A stretch of 64,000 bases of DNA from positions 124,001 through 188,000 of the forward strand of contig NZ_SUHQ01000003.1 in NCBI RefSeq assembly GCF_004962245.1, written 5' to 3'. This document shows, piece by piece, positions 16,898 to 27,132 of this stretch; position 1 is the first letter of the stretch, and each line of letters opens with the position of its first letter. The notes under the pieces were generated by a model. That model did no database searches and was not told the DNA's origin. It was given only the letters and a program-made list of their open reading frames with translations. Source of the stretch: Mesorhizobium sp. Lineage in GTDB: Bacteria > Pseudomonadota > Alphaproteobacteria > Rhizobiales > Rhizobiaceae. The translations under genes and the position numbers were made by a program.

Positions 16898-19564
16898 ATG
16901 AGTGGCGTCAACGAGATCCGGTCGGCATTTCTCGACTATTTCCGCAAAGAGGGGCATGAGATCGTCGCCTCGAGCCCGCTGGTGCCGCGCAACGACCCGA
17001 CGCTGATGTTCACCAACGCCGGCATGGTGCAGTTCAAGAACGTCTTCACCGGCTTGGAAAGCCGTCCCTATTCGCGCGCCACGACCTCGCAGAAATGCGT
17101 GCGCGCCGGTGGCAAGCACAACGACCTCGACAATGTCGGCTACACTGCCCGTCACCACACCTTCTTCGAGATGCTCGGCAATTTCTCCTTCGGCGATTAT
17201 TTCAAGGAGCGTGCCATCGAGCTCGCCTGGAACCTGATCACCCGCGAGTTCGGCATCGCCAGGGATAGGCTTCTGGTGACCGTCTACCATACAGACGACG
17301 CGGCCGCGGGCTTCTGGAAGAAGATCGCCGGACTGCCGGAGGACAGGATCATCCGCATCGCCACCAGCGACAATTTCTGGGCGATGGGCGATACCGGCCC
17401 CTGCGGCCCCTGCTCGGAAATCTTCTACGATCATGGCGACGACATTCCGGGCGGCCCGCCCGGCAGCCCGGACGAGGACGGCGACCGCTTCATCGAGATA
17501 TGGAACCTCGTCTTCATGCAGTTCGAGCAGGTGACGAAGGCGGAGCGGATCGAATTGCCGCGCCCGTCGATCGATACCGGCATGGGGCTGGAGCGCATCG
17601 CCGCCGTGCTGCAAGGCGAGCACGACAATTACGACATCGACCTGTTCAAGGCGCTGATCCGTGCCTCGGAAGAGGCGACCGGCGTCAAGGCGGAAGGCAA
17701 GAACCGGGCGAGCCACCGCGTCATTGCCGACCATCTGCGCGCATCGAGCTTCCTCATCGCCGATGGCGTGCTGCCGTCGAACGAAGGTCGCGGCTATGTG
17801 CTGCGCCGCATCATGCGCCGCGCCATGCGCCATGCGCAGCTTTTGGGCGCCCGCGATCCGCTGATGTGGCGGCTGGTGCCGGCGCTGGTGCGCGAGATGG
17901 GCCAGGCCTATCCCGAACTGGTGCGCGGTCAGCCGCTGATCACCGAGACGCTGAAGCTCGAGGAGACGCGCTTCCGCAAGACGCTGGCGCGCGGCCTCGG
18001 CCTGCTTGCCGACGCAACCGAAACGCTCGGCAGCGGCGACCGGCTCGACGGCGAGACGGCGTTCAAGCTCTATGACACCTATGGCTTCCCGCTCGATCTC
18101 ACCCAGGATGCCTTGCGCCAGCGCGGCGTTTCGGTCGACCTCGACGGCTTCAATGCGGCGATGGAGCGGCAGAAGGCCGAGGCGCGGAAGAGTTGGGCCG
18201 GCTCGGGCGATGCGGCCACCGAAACCGTCTGGTTCGCTGTCCGCGAGAAAGCGGGCGCGACCGAGTTTCTGGGCTACGACACCGAGCAAGCGGAGGGTAT
18301 CGTCCAAGCTCTGGTCAGGGATGGTGCCGCGGTGGAGAGCGCCACTGCCGGCGAGACTGTCGGCGTTGTCGTCAACCAGACGCCATTCTATGGCGAGTCC
18401 GGCGGCCAGATGGGCGATACCGGCGTGATTTCGGGCGAAGGTTTTACGATCGACGTCACCGACACGCAGAAGAAGGGTGACGGCGTGTTCGTGCATTTCG
18501 GCAAGGTCAGCAAGGGCACCGTCAAGACCGGTGAAGCGGTCGAGCTCAAGGTCGACCATATCAGGCGCACGCGGCTGCGCTCCAACCATTCGGCGACCCA
18601 TCTTGTCCACGAGGCGCTGCGTGAGGTGCTCGGCACCCATGTCGCGCAGAAGGGCTCGCTGGTTGCGCCGGAACGGCTGCGCTTCGACTTTTCCCACCCG
18701 AAGCCGATTTCAGCCGAGGAGTTGGAACGCGTCGAGGCGATGGCCAACGAGATCGTCGTGCAGAACAGCCCGGTGACGACGCGGCTGATGAGCGTTGACG
18801 ACGCGATCGCCGAGGGCGCCATGGCGCTGTTCGGTGAAAAATATGGCGACGAGGTCCGCGTCGTGTCGATGGGCACCGGGGTTGCCGGTGACAAGGCGGG
18901 CAAGCCTTACTCGGTCGAGCTGTGCGGCGGCACCCATGTTGGCGCCACCGGCGATATCGGCCTGGTCCGGCTGGTGTCGGAGGGCGCGGTCGCCGCCGGT
19001 GTACGCCGCATCGAGGCGCTGACCGGAGAGGCGGCCAGAAAGCATCTCGACGAGCAGGACAAGCGGCTGAAGGCGGTCGCCGCTACGCTGAAGATTTCGC
19101 CGGCCGACGTGCCGGCCCGCGTCGAGGCGCTGCTCGACGAGCGCAAGAAGCTCGAGAAGGAGCTGACCGAAGCGCGCAAGAAGCTGGCGCTGGGTGACCG
19201 CTCGCCGACCGGTGTTCCCGCCGAGAACGAGACCATTGCCGGTGTCGGTTTTCTCGGCAAGGCGGTATCGGGCGTCTCGCCAAAGGATTTGAAGCCGCTG
19301 GCCGATGCCGGCAAGAAGTCGCTCGGCTCCGGCGTCGTCGTCTTCGTCGGAGCCGGCGAGGACAACAAGGCAAGCGTCGTGGTGGCCGTCACCGACGACC
19401 TGACCGGCCGCTTCAACGCCGTCGATCTGGTCCGCGTGGCGTCCGCGGCGTTGGGCGGGCAGGGCGGCGGCGGCCGCCCTGACATGGCCCAGGCCGGCGG
19501 CCCGGATGCCTCGAAGGCCGAGGACGCGATTGCTGCGGTGAAGGCGGCTCTGGAAGCTGCCTGA
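16898..19564 (+). CDS. alaS: Alanyl-tRNA synthetase
   Basis: An 888-aa class II synthetase that charges tRNA-Ala and edits misloaded serine and glycine. Motif 1 region [18 protein letters not shown] is at residues 10-27, motif 2 and the [14 protein letters not shown] segment follow. The editing domain has HSATHL and, about 110 residues on, C-G-G-T-H-V. The C-terminal oligomerisation domain ends in the Gly-rich [15 protein letters not shown] 16898 gives the normal start [11 protein letters not shown]; the open frame extends upstream but is non-homologous there. Confidence 0.97.
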   Translation: MSGVNEIRSAFLDYFRKEGHEIVASSPLVPRNDPTLMFTNAGMVQFKNVFTGLESRPYSRATTSQKCVRAGGKHNDLDNVGYTARHHTFFEMLGNFSFGDYFKERAIELAWNLITREFGIARDRLLVTVYHTDDAAAGFWKKIAGLPEDRIIRIATSDNFWAMGDTGPCGPCSEIFYDHGDDIPGGPPGSPDEDGDRFIEIWNLVFMQFEQVTKAERIELPRPSIDTGMGLERIAAVLQGEHDNYDIDLFKALIRASEEATGVKAEGKNRASHRVIADHLRASSFLIADGVLPSNEGRGYVLRRIMRRAMRHAQLLGARDPLMWRLVPALVREMGQAYPELVRGQPLITETLKLEETRFRKTLARGLGLLADATETLGSGDRLDGETAFKLYDTYGFPLDLTQDALRQRGVSVDLDGFNAAMERQKAEARKSWAGSGDAATETVWFAVREKAGATEFLGYDTEQAEGIVQALVRDGAAVESATAGETVGVVVNQTPFYGESGGQMGDTGVISGEGFTIDVTDTQKKGDGVFVHFGKVSKGTVKTGEAVELKVDHIRRTRLRSNHSATHLVHEALREVLGTHVAQKGSLVAPERLRFDFSHPKPISAEELERVEAMANEIVVQNSPVTTRLMSVDDAIAEGAMALFGEKYGDEVRVVSMGTGVAGDKAGKPYSVELCGGTHVGATGDIGLVRLVSEGAVAAGVRRIEALTGEAARKHLDEQDKRLKAVAATLKISPADVPARVEALLDERKKLEKELTEARKKLALGDRSPTGVPAENETIAGVGFLGKAVSGVSPKDLKPLADAGKKSLGSGVVVFVGAGEDNKASVVVAVTDDLTGRFNAVDLVRVASAALGGQGGGGRPDMAQAGGPDASKAEDAIAAVKAALEAA

Positions 19565-19629
19565 TCAGCGCGAGCTTTGTCGGGCAACCGCTTCAGTCAG
19601 GATGCTTCTACTTTCTTTTCGAGGGTGGC

Positions 19630-19805
19630 GCCGCCCCTCATTGTCCTGCCGGACATTTCTCCCCGTATAGCGACGGGGAGAAAGACGCAGCCATCGATGG
19701 TTTCGCCAATCGCCGGCGTTGCAGAACAAGCGCCGACGTTGCGGCCAGTCCCTTCTCCCCGTCCCTATACGGGGAGAAGGGACTGGCAGGCGGATGAGGG
19801 GCGGC
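19630..19805. repeat. Composite RIME-like palindromic element
   Basis: A 176-bp element bounded by a 12-bp inverted repeat (GCCGCCCCTCAT at 19630-19641, ATGAGGGGCGGC at 19794-19805). Inside are two further hairpins: 11 bp (TTTCTCCCCGT / ACGGGGAGAAA, 19656-19683) and a perfect 19-bp stem with a 6-nt loop (19744-19787). It fills most of the 288-bp gap between the convergent alaS and GST genes. It shares the CTTCTCCC and GATGAGGGG modules with 11184-11244 and resembles the dispersed RIME-type elements of rhizobia. It could also act as a two-way terminator. Confidence 0.85.
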
Positions 19806-19852
19806 TCCGACATCGACAATTGGTCTCTGGAAGTCTTAGCTAGCGTCGCAGG

Positions 19853-20479
19853 TCAACCGGCCTGTTCGGTATTGGCGAAGCTCGATCGTCCTGAGACCCG
19901 CGTCCACCAAGCATGAATATCGGAGAACTCGGCCAGCAAGTTCCGCCCTTCGGCGACCTTGACGAAATAGCTGATGATCGGCGCGGCGTGCAGGTCGGCC
20001 AGCGTCAGCTGATCGCCCAGCAACCACGGCCCGGCGGCTTTCAGCGAGGAGAGCGCCCTCAGCGCCGTGCTCGCCCGCCGAAGCCCGTCGGCAATCAGCG
20101 CCTCATCCGGCGCTTCTTTCTCCAGCCGCTCAACGGCGACATCCCAGACCATCGCCCGATAGGCATAGGCGTCGAGCATGCCGATGATCTGGTTCATGGT
20201 TGCGCGAGGCCGGACTTCGACCGGTTGCAACGCCGGGCCGTCGAAAGCCTCGTCGACATATCTGGCAATCGCGCTGGTCTCGTAGAGACGAAACCCGTCA
20301 TGCGCGAAGGCCGGGATGCGGCCGAACGGATGATGCTCGAAATACCAGGCCGGAATGCCGTCCGCCGCAAAGATGTCGACCGGCACAAGTTCGTAGTCGA
20401 TGCCCTTTTCCTCGAGCGCGAGGCGGACGATGCGCACATAGACGCTGTAGTCCGCCCCGTAGACGACGGGCCTGCTCAT
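19853..20479 (-). CDS. Glutathione S-transferase family protein
   Basis: A 208-aa GST. The thioredoxin-like N-terminal domain has VVYGADYSVYVRIVRLALEEKG, the cis-proline G-R-I-P-A-F near residue 54 and the glutathione-binding E-T-S-A-I near residue 67. The helical C-terminal domain includes the N-capping box in LTLADLHAAPI. A tyrosine or serine near residue 11-12 may be the catalytic residue. It is 30 bp downstream of icd on the same strand. Substrate unknown. Confidence 0.9.
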   Translation of the reverse strand: MSRPVVYGADYSVYVRIVRLALEEKGIDYELVPVDIFAADGIPAWYFEHHPFGRIPAFAHDGFRLYETSAIARYVDEAFDGPALQPVEVRPRATMNQIIGMLDAYAYRAMVWDVAVERLEKEAPDEALIADGLRRASTALRALSSLKAAGPWLLGDQLTLADLHAAPIISYFVKVAEGRNLLAEFSDIHAWWTRVSGRSSFANTEQAG

Positions 20480-20509
20480 GCCGCTCGCCTGATCACTCTA
20501 CTCGTATGC

Positions 20510-21721
20510 TCAGGCCATCGCCTTCTGCAGATTCTCGTCGATCTTGTCGAGGAAGCCGGTGGTCGAAAGCCATGGCTGGTCGGGACCGATCAGCAGCGAC
20601 AGGTCCTTGGTCATGAAGCCGGCCTCGACGGTCTGGATGCAGACCTTTTCCAGCGTGTCGGCAAAACGAGCCAGCTCGGCATTGTCGTCGAGCTTGGCGC
20701 GGTGGGCGAGACCGCGGGTCCAGGCGAAGATCGAGGCGATCGAATTGGTCGAGGTTTCCTCGCCCTTCTGGTGCTGGCGATAGTGGCGGGTGACGGTGCC
20801 ATGCGCGGCTTCCGCCTCCACTGTCTTGCCGTCCGGCGTCATCAGCACCGAGGTCATCAGGCCGAGCGAACCGAAGCCTTGCGCCACCGTGTCGGACTGC
20901 ACGTCGCCGTCATAGTTCTTGCAGGCCCAGACATAGCCGCCCGACCATTTCAGGCTTGAGGCGACCATGTCATCGATCAGCCGGTGCTCATACCAGAGCT
21001 TCTTGGATTTGAACTCGGCTTCGAACTCGGCCTCGTAGACTTCCTGGAAAATGTCCTTGAAGCGGCCGTCATAGGCCTTAAGGATGGTGTTCTTGGTCGA
21101 GAGGTAGACCGGATAGTTGCGCAGCAGGCCGTAGTTCAGCGAGGCGCGGGCGAATTCGCGGATCGACTCGTCGAGATTGTACATGGCCATGGCGACGCCG
21201 GCGCCTGGCGCATCGTAGACGTCGTGCTCGATAACCGTGCCGTCCTCGCCGACAAACTTGATGGTCAGCTTGCCCTTGCCGGGGAAGCGGAAGTCGGTGG
21301 CGCGGTACTGGTCGCCGAAGGCGTGGCGGCCGACGATGATCGGCTTGGTCCAGCCGGGCACCAGCCGCGGCACGTTCTTCATGATGATCGGCTCGCGAAA
21401 GATGGTGCCGCCGAGGATGTTGCGGATCGTGCCGTTCGGCGACTTCCACATCTTCTTCAGCTTGAATTCCTCGACGCGCTGCTCGTCGGGCGTGATCGTC
21501 GCGCATTTCACGCCGACGCCGTATTTCTTGATGGCATTGGCCGAATCGATGGTCACCTGGTCGTTGGTGGCGTCGCGGTGCTCGATGCCGAGGTCGTAAT
21601 ATTCGAGCTTGAGGTCGAGATAGGGGTGGATCAGCTTATCCTTGATGAACTGCCAGATGATGCGGGTCATCTCGTCGCCGTCGAGTTCGACGACCGGGTT
21701 CGCCACCTTGATCTTCGCCAT
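20510..21721 (-). CDS. icd: NADP-dependent isocitrate dehydrogenase
   Basis: A 403-aa enzyme of the TCA cycle that converts isocitrate to 2-oxoglutarate and CO2 with NADP. The start [20 protein letters not shown], the segment T-I-F-R-E-P-I near residue 108 and the C-terminal [12 protein letters not shown] are those of the eukaryote-like, homodimeric type II NADP-IDH found in rhizobia. AAGGCAT-type purines precede the ATG weakly. It is divergent from the TrmJ-like gene. Confidence 0.97.
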   Translation of the reverse strand: MAKIKVANPVVELDGDEMTRIIWQFIKDKLIHPYLDLKLEYYDLGIEHRDATNDQVTIDSANAIKKYGVGVKCATITPDEQRVEEFKLKKMWKSPNGTIRNILGGTIFREPIIMKNVPRLVPGWTKPIIVGRHAFGDQYRATDFRFPGKGKLTIKFVGEDGTVIEHDVYDAPGAGVAMAMYNLDESIREFARASLNYGLLRNYPVYLSTKNTILKAYDGRFKDIFQEVYEAEFEAEFKSKKLWYEHRLIDDMVASSLKWSGGYVWACKNYDGDVQSDTVAQGFGSLGLMTSVLMTPDGKTVEAEAAHGTVTRHYRQHQKGEETSTNSIASIFAWTRGLAHRAKLDDNAELARFADTLEKVCIQTVEAGFMTKDLSLLIGPDQPWLSTTGFLDKIDENLQKAMA

Positions 21722-21940
21722 GGAAAGAATGCCTCATTGTTGGGGATCGGAACGGCCTTGCCCGCATGGCTTTCGGCCGGGGATGCGGCCCGTATATCAA
21801 AGCATTTTTGGCCGCGCAAACGGCGATCCGCGCGGGCGGGTTCGGCCGTGGCGTTTGGGCGTTCCTTGCGAAAGCTTCATTTTCCCGGCTGGATATGGCA
21901 GGGGACGCTGAAATGCCGCAAACAGCAGTTCATTGACGCT

Positions 21941-22783
21941 ATGCAAGCCAGCAACGACGACATCCTTCCCGCCCCTGCGATCATCCTGGTCGAACCGCAG
22001 CTCGGCGAGAATATCGGCATGGTCGCGCGCGCCATGGCGAATTTCGGCCTTGCTGAGCTGCGCCTCGTCAATCCGCGCGACGGCTGGCCGAGCGAGAAGG
22101 CGCGCGCCGCCGCGAGCCGCGCCGACCACGTCATCGATGCCGCTAGAGTATTCGACGATCTGGCCTCGGCGGTCGCCGACCTGAACTTCGTCTTCGCCAC
22201 CACGGCGCGCGCGCGCGATAATTTCAAGCCGGTGCGCGGACCGGTCGAGGCGGGCAGGGCGCTGAGAGCGCGCCAGCAAGCCGGACAACGCACCGGCATC
22301 CTGTTCGGCCGCGAGCGGTTCGGGCTCTACAATGACGAGGTCGGCCTGGCTGACGAGATCGTCACCTTCCCGGTTGATCCCGCCTTTTCTTCGCTCAACA
22401 TCGCCCAGGCGGCCCTGCTGATGTCCTATGAATGGATGAAGTCGGGCTTGGAAGATGAGACGAAAACCAATTTTTCCAGCCCTGACATGATGCCGGCGAC
22501 GAAGGAACAATTGCACGGCCTGTTCGCGTATCTGGAAGGCGCGCTCGAAGCACGCGGCTATTTCCGCCCGGCACCGAAGAAGCCGAAGATGGTCGACAAT
22601 CTTCGCGCGGTGCTGACGCGCGCCGGCTTTGCTGAGCCGGAGCTCAAGGTGCTGCGTGGTATCATATCATCGTTGGACAGGTTCTCGCCGGCCATGCCGC
22701 GCGGCGACGGATCGCCGGGCGATGATCCAAGACGGCTTCCGGCAGCGGCGGCGCGCGCCGGCAAGGCGACAGACAAAGATTAG
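21941..22783 (+). CDS. TrmJ-like tRNA/rRNA 2'-O-methyltransferase (SPOUT)
   Basis: A 280-aa SPOUT-class methyltransferase. It has motif 1 (VEPQLGENIGMVARAMANFG near residues 16-35), the G-I-L-F-G-R-E-R-F-G-L motif 2, and the SSLNIAQA motif 3 that forms the knotted S-adenosylmethionine site, followed by a helical C-terminal extension seen in TrmJ. TrmJ methylates the ribose at tRNA position 32. An open frame runs much further upstream, antisense to icd, but homology starts at ATG 21941. Confidence 0.88.
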   Translation: MQASNDDILPAPAIILVEPQLGENIGMVARAMANFGLAELRLVNPRDGWPSEKARAAASRADHVIDAARVFDDLASAVADLNFVFATTARARDNFKPVRGPVEAGRALRARQQAGQRTGILFGRERFGLYNDEVGLADEIVTFPVDPAFSSLNIAQAALLMSYEWMKSGLEDETKTNFSSPDMMPATKEQLHGLFAYLEGALEARGYFRPAPKKPKMVDNLRAVLTRAGFAEPELKVLRGIISSLDRFSPAMPRGDGSPGDDPRRLPAAAARAGKATDKD

Positions 22784-22929
22784 GACCAATCGTTGGGCAA
22801 TCACTAGTAACCGAATGTTATTTCGGATGAGTGACCATCTTGTCTCTTCAAGACCATGATGGCGCCAGCATCATTGGCCAAAGCATCAGACAGCCTCCTC
22901 ACGTGGTCCCGGGCCTCCTCTCGCAATCG

Positions 22930-23748
22930 ATGACAATGACCGACCCCTCAAATGCCCGCCCGATCCTGATGTTCGATTCCGGCATCGGCGGCCTGACGGT
23001 GCTGCGCGAAGCGCGCGTGCTGATGCCCGACCGCCGCTTCGTCTATGTCGCCGACGACGCGGCCTTCCCCTATGGTGCTTGGGAAGAACCGGCACTGAGG
23101 ACACATATACTGGAGCTGTTCGGCAAATTGCTCGACCGGTTTTCACCGGCCATTTCGGTCATCGCCTGCAACACCGCCTCGACGCTGGTCATCGATGCCT
23201 TGCGCGAAAGATTTCCCGGCCATCCTTTCGTCGGCACTGTGCCGGCGATCAAGCCGGCGGCGGAACGCACGCGCTCCGGGCTGGTTTCGGTGCTGGCGAC
23301 GCCAGGTACCGTCAAGCGCCAGTATACGCGCGACCTGATCAGCAAATGGGCTCAGAAATGCCACGTCCGGCTGGTTGGCAGCGACAATCTGGCGGGACTG
23401 GCCGAAGTCTATATGCGCGAGGGCTTTGTCGACGAAGAGGCCGTGCGTGCCGAGATCACGCCATGCTTCGTCGAGCATGATGAACTGCGGACCGATATCG
23501 TCGTGCTTGCCTGCACTCATTACCCTTTCCTGGCCAACCGCATGCGCAAGACAGCACCCTGGCCGGTCGATTGGCTCGACCCCGCCGAAGCGATCGCGCG
23601 GAGGGCGCTCTCGCTTCTCACGGACATCGAGGCCACAGGTCGCGACGAGACGCTGGTGGAAGGCGCCGACCTTGCTGTCTTCACCTCGAAGAGAGCCGAT
23701 TTTCCGATGCGCCGCCTGATGCAGGGATTTGGGCTGGCGATTTCCTGA
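22930..23748 (+). CDS. murI: Glutamate racemase
   Basis: A 272-aa racemase that makes D-glutamate for peptidoglycan. The two catalytic cysteines are visible in A-C-N-T-A-S-T and in L-A-C-T-H-Y-P, with the N-terminal [10 protein letters not shown] motif and P-Y-G in place. Starts at ATG 22930 or ATG 22936 cannot be separated; neither has a strong ribosome site. It is about 147 bp after the methyltransferase on the same strand and may be co-transcribed with it. Confidence 0.95.
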   Translation: MTMTDPSNARPILMFDSGIGGLTVLREARVLMPDRRFVYVADDAAFPYGAWEEPALRTHILELFGKLLDRFSPAISVIACNTASTLVIDALRERFPGHPFVGTVPAIKPAAERTRSGLVSVLATPGTVKRQYTRDLISKWAQKCHVRLVGSDNLAGLAEVYMREGFVDEEAVRAEITPCFVEHDELRTDIVVLACTHYPFLANRMRKTAPWPVDWLDPAEAIARRALSLLTDIEATGRDETLVEGADLAVFTSKRADFPMRRLMQGFGLAIS

Positions 23749-23863
23749 AGTCTTTCTTCTGCATGCCGTTGTCCCAAACCGCTGAGCACTTTTGGGCGAT
23801 ATGCATTGGGAACATCAACTGGACCGGTGCGTTTTTCCCTCACTGCAAACGGGAGAAACGATC

Positions 23864-24052
23864 ATGCCAGCCACATCAAAGGCCCAGCAGAAAGCCGCCG
23901 GCGCGGCATTGTCCGCCAAGCGTGGCGAGACGAAGAAAAGCGAACTCAAAGGCGCGTCGAAGGGAATGTACGAATCCATGAGCGAAAAGCAACTCGAGGA
24001 ATTCGCCGAGACCAAGCGCAAGGGCTTGCCCGAGAAGAAGTCGAAGCACTAG
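23864..24052 (+). CDS. DUF3008 family small basic protein
   Basis: A 62-aa, lysine-rich protein with the DUF3008 pattern: an N-terminal S-K-A-Q-Q-K-A-A-G-A-A, then L-K-G-A-S-K-G-M-Y, M-S-E-K-Q-L and the C-terminal T-K-R-K-G-L-P-E. GGGAGAAA lies about 5 nt before the ATG. Members are common in Rhizobiales, often single genes; their role is unknown and the charge suggests nucleic-acid or stress association. Confidence 0.9.
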   Translation: MPATSKAQQKAAGAALSAKRGETKKSELKGASKGMYESMSEKQLEEFAETKRKGLPEKKSKH

Positions 24053-24316
24053 CCGCCGCTTCCGACTGGGCATACCCCGCCGGGCGGTCGGTTCCGATTT
24101 CGCGCGACCAACAACGGTCACAAAGCCCGCGGCCGAACCGCGAGCTTTGAATAGAAGTGTTGATGTCGCCCCTCGGCAGGCGTGGCGCCGCTGCCAAGCC
24201 GCGCGGCAACGCCGTACCTTTAAGCGGATGACCTTGCGATGACCATGCCCCCACACCATCTTCCTCTTGAACGTCGAGGACCGCATCCGTCTGCCGCCAC
24301 CGACGCCGCCGCAAGC

Positions 24317-24574
24317 TTGACACCGGCTAAATCTCCGTTTAATCAGCCCATCAACACCGGGCCGCAACGCCCGGTGGTTTCTTTATGTGCGCAAGACGTT
24401 TTGGAAGCCGATCTATTCTTCCTCAGGTCTTGTCTAGAATGACGTGTCCCGTGGGTTTTCCGCCGCGTTGCGTGGGAAAACCCTGTCAGGTCTCGAAAAC
24501 GGAGGCCAGAGGAGGGCGCGTTTCCTTCACCCGGACCATGAGGTTCCGGGTGTGTTGTTTTGAAAGGGAATGCG
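24317..24574 (+). promoter_or_regulatory. Structured leader region upstream of rpsD
   Basis: The 522-bp gap 24053-24574 holds no convincing gene. A TTGACA at 24317-24322 could be a -35 box. After it come three hairpins: 24355-24376 (8 bp, CACCGGGC / GCCCGGTG, followed by GTTTCTTT), 24453-24483 (9 bp, GGGTTTTCC / GGAAAACCC) and 24528-24552 (8 bp, CACCCGGA / TCCGGGTG, followed by T-rich sequence just before the rpsD ribosome site). The first could end an unseen small RNA or the DUF3008 transcript. The last two suggest a regulated mRNA leader, as S4 is an autoregulator in other bacteria. Confidence 0.5.
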
Positions 24575-25192
24575 ATGAGCAAGCGCGAATCTGCGAAATA
24601 CAAGATCGACCGCCGTCTCGGCGAAAACATCTGGGGCCGCCCGAAATCCCCGGTTAACAAGCGCGAATACGGTCCCGGCCAGCACGGCCAGCGCCGCAAG
24701 GGCAAGCTTTCCGATTTCGGCCTGCAGCTACGCGCCAAGCAGAAGCTGAAGGGTCACTACGGTGACGTTTCGGAAAAGCAGTTCCGCAAGGTCTATGAAG
24801 AGGCGAACCGCCGCAAGGGCGACACCTCGGAGAACCTGATAGGCCTGCTCGAATCGCGTCTCGACGCGGTCGTCTACCGTGCCAAGTTCGTGCCGACCAT
24901 CTTTGCCGCCCGCCAGTTCGTCAATCACGGTCACATCAATGTCAACGGCAAGCGCGTCAACATCGGCTCGTACCGCTGCAAGCCGGGTGACGTCATCGAA
25001 GTGCGCGAAAAGTCGAAGCAACTGGTGATCGTCCTGGAATCGGTGGGCTTGGCCGAGCGCGACGTGCCTGACTACATCGAGGTCGACCATAACAAGATGA
25101 CTGCGACCTTCGGGCGTATCCCCGGCCTGTCGGATGTTCCCTTCGCCGTGCAGATGGAACCGAACCTGGTCGTCGAATTCTATTCGCGCTGA
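24575..25192 (+). CDS. rpsD: 30S ribosomal protein S4
   Basis: A 205-aa primary 16S rRNA-binding protein that nucleates 30S assembly. It begins [21 protein letters not shown] as alphaproteobacterial S4 does, lacks the zinc-binding cysteines of some S4 forms, and has the S4 RNA-binding domain ([13 protein letters not shown] to N-V-N-G-K-R-V-N near residues 92-135). AAAGGG precedes the ATG. It is a single gene here, away from other ribosomal protein genes, with its own leader and terminator. Confidence 0.98.
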   Translation: MSKRESAKYKIDRRLGENIWGRPKSPVNKREYGPGQHGQRRKGKLSDFGLQLRAKQKLKGHYGDVSEKQFRKVYEEANRRKGDTSENLIGLLESRLDAVVYRAKFVPTIFAARQFVNHGHINVNGKRVNIGSYRCKPGDVIEVREKSKQLVIVLESVGLAERDVPDYIEVDHNKMTATFGRIPGLSDVPFAVQMEPNLVVEFYSR

Positions 25193-25219
25193 TCGAACGT
25201 GTCGTCTGCGATATCATCG

Positions 25220-25250
25220 AAGGCCGCCCATCGAGGCGGCCTTTTCTTTG
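25220..25250 (+). terminator. Rho-independent terminator after rpsD
   Basis: Perfect 9-bp stem AAGGCCGCC / GGCGGCCTT with a 6-nt loop (CATCGA), followed by TTCTTTG. It lies 27 bp after the rpsD stop. Confidence 0.9.
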
Positions 25251-25259
25251 TCTGCTACG

Positions 25260-25361
25260 CTAGAGCGACGTGCGTCCGCTTGGACGCACAAAGTACGCTC
25301 TAGTTCTTTCTATTTGCACATCGTGCTTTCGAAAATCGATTTCGATTTTCGGGCCGATGCG
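25260..25361. repeat. Dispersed ~100-bp intergenic repeat, copy 1
   Basis: A tract with CTAGAGCG...CGCTCTAG arms around GTGCGTCC-GCTT-GGACGCAC, then an AATCGATTTCGATTT palindromic core and CGGGCCGATGCG. A clearly related tract is at 58476-58575 (GTGCGTCC, TACGCTC, GCATCGTGC, AATCGATT, CGGGCCG-TGCG in the same order). Both end 20-45 bp before a start codon, so the element may carry promoter or mRNA-leader function. Confidence 0.75.
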
Positions 25362-25402
25362 CTAATCCGGGGCGGCAACAAGGACTTTGGGGCCGACGCG
25401 CC

Positions 25403-26296
25403 ATGAACATGCTGCCGAACGCCGAAACACTTGAACCGATCGCCGATGCCGAAGGCGGCTTTCATCCGCTGTTTGCCGATGTGCCGTCCTCCGTCGAGTT
25501 CAACAAGCTGCGCAAGCGGCTGCTGCGGCTCGCCCGTCAGGCGCTCGACGACTTTTCGATGGTGAGGCCTGGCGACCGCTGGCTGGTCGCCTTGTCAGGC
25601 GGCAAGGATTCCTACGGCCTGCTCGCCGTGCTGCTCGACCTCAAATGGCGCGGGCTGCTGCCGGTCGAACTGTTGGCCTGCAATCTCGACCAGGGCCAGC
25701 CGAATTTTCCGAAACGCATCCTGCCCGACTATCTCAATAGCCACGCCATTCCATACCGCATCGAATATCAGGACACCTACTCGGTGGTGACCGACAAGCT
25801 TCCCGAGGGCAGCACCTACTGTTCGCTGTGCTCACGGCTCAGACGCGGTCATCTCTACCGGATCGCCCGGGAGGAGGGCTGCTCGGCTTTGGTGCTCGGT
25901 CACCACCGCGAGGACATACTGGAAACCTTCTTCATGAACCTGTTCCACGGCGGTCGCCTCGCTGCCATGCCGCCAAAACTGCTCAACGACGACGGCGACG
26001 TCATGGTGCTGCGGCCGCTCGCCTATTGCGCCGAGGCCGATCTCGAAAAATTCGCCGGCGCCATGAAGTTCCCGATCATCCCGTGTGATCTGTGCGGCAG
26101 CCAGGATGGGCTGCAGCGCAATGCGATGAAGGCGATGCTCGACGACTTGGAAAAGCGCATGCCCGGCCGCAAGGACACGATGATCCACGCCATGACCAAT
26201 GTGCGGCCCTCGCACCTGCTCGACAGAAAGCTGTTCGATTTCGCCGCCCTCAACGAGACTCTCACCACAAGGCAAGACATTCCCGATGATATTTGA
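25403..26296 (+). CDS. ttcA: tRNA 2-thiocytidine synthetase TtcA
   Basis: A 297-aa Fe-S enzyme that thiolates cytidine 32 in tRNA. The ATP-binding PP-loop S-G-G-K-D-S is at about 66-71, and the two CxxC pairs that hold the cluster are present as C-S-L-C and [23 protein letters not shown] is typical of TtcA. It overlaps the next gene by 11 bp. A dependence on the Suf system encoded in the same window is expected from its Fe-S cluster. Confidence 0.95.
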   Translation: MNMLPNAETLEPIADAEGGFHPLFADVPSSVEFNKLRKRLLRLARQALDDFSMVRPGDRWLVALSGGKDSYGLLAVLLDLKWRGLLPVELLACNLDQGQPNFPKRILPDYLNSHAIPYRIEYQDTYSVVTDKLPEGSTYCSLCSRLRRGHLYRIAREEGCSALVLGHHREDILETFFMNLFHGGRLAAMPPKLLNDDGDVMVLRPLAYCAEADLEKFAGAMKFPIIPCDLCGSQDGLQRNAMKAMLDDLEKRMPGRKDTMIHAMTNVRPSHLLDRKLFDFAALNETLTTRQDIPDDI

Positions 26297-27113
26297 CGAT
26301 ACCGAGATCGACTGGCTTGCCAACCTTCTGTCCGACACCGCCATTGCCGAGATCATGCCGCGCTTTCGCCGGCTGGATGAGGGCGAGGTCCGCCAGAAGA
26401 CCTCGGCGGCCGACCTGGTGACGGAGGCCGACGTGAATGCCGAGCGGCTGATCACCGTCAGGCTGCGTGAGCGCTACCCCCAGGCGATGATCGTCGGTGA
26501 GGAGGCCTGTTCCGACGATCCGGCGCTGCTCCAAGGCCTCGGCGAAGCCGATCTCGCCTTCGTCATCGATCCGGTCGACGGCACCTTCAATTTCGCCTCC
26601 GGCGTGCCGCTGTTCGGCGTCATGCTGGGCGTCGTGGTGAAGGGCGAGACCGTCGCCGGCATCATTCACGATCCCATCGGCAAGGACTGGCTGATTAGCG
26701 CCAAGGGTGCCGGCAGCCACATACGGCACGCGCATGGCACTCTGGAGAAGGTACATGTCGCCGAGCCTGCACCGATCTCGCAAATGACCGGCGCGGTTTC
26801 CTGGCAATACATGCCCGAGCCGGAACGGTCACGGCTGGCGCGCAACCAGACGAAATCCTTGTCGCAGTTCGGCTATCGCTGCGCGGCTCACGAATACCGT
26901 CTGCTGGCGAGTGGCCACGCTCATTTCGTCGTCTACAACAAGCTGATGCCGTGGGATCATCTGGCGGGCGTGCTGATCCACGCCGAGGCCGGCGGTTACG
27001 CCGCGCATTTCGACGGCAGCGCCTATCTGCCTTCGCACGTCGGAGGTGGCTTGCTGGTCGCACCGGACAAGGAAAGCTGGCGCGAACTGCGCCGTGAACT
27101 CTGGGCGGAATAG
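26286..27113 (+). CDS. Inositol monophosphatase family protein
   Basis: A 275-aa Mg-dependent phosphatase of the IMPase/CysQ/HisN superfamily. The metal and catalytic motifs are G-E-E-A near residue 75, D-P-V-D-G-T-F-N-F near residue 98 and W-D-H-L-A-G near residue 222. The ATG lies within the end of ttcA (11-bp overlap), so translation is coupled. The substrate may be inositol-1-phosphate, histidinol phosphate or 3'-phosphoadenosine phosphate; the sequence alone does not decide. Confidence 0.9.
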   Translation: MIFDDTEIDWLANLLSDTAIAEIMPRFRRLDEGEVRQKTSAADLVTEADVNAERLITVRLRERYPQAMIVGEEACSDDPALLQGLGEADLAFVIDPVDGTFNFASGVPLFGVMLGVVVKGETVAGIIHDPIGKDWLISAKGAGSHIRHAHGTLEKVHVAEPAPISQMTGAVSWQYMPEPERSRLARNQTKSLSQFGYRCAAHEYRLLASGHAHFVVYNKLMPWDHLAGVLIHAEAGGYAAHFDGSAYLPSHVGGGLLVAPDKESWRELRRELWAE

Positions 27114-27132
27114 ACCGTCAGGGATTTTCGGG

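Noticed and set aside
16838..18697. 619-aa open frame antisense to alaS
   Set aside because: Arg/His-rich shadow translation of a strongly conserved synthetase gene; no domain and no ribosome site.
20984..21940. Upstream half of a 599-aa frame that runs antisense through icd into the methyltransferase gene
   Set aside because: SPOUT homology begins only at 21941; the upstream part mirrors icd codons.
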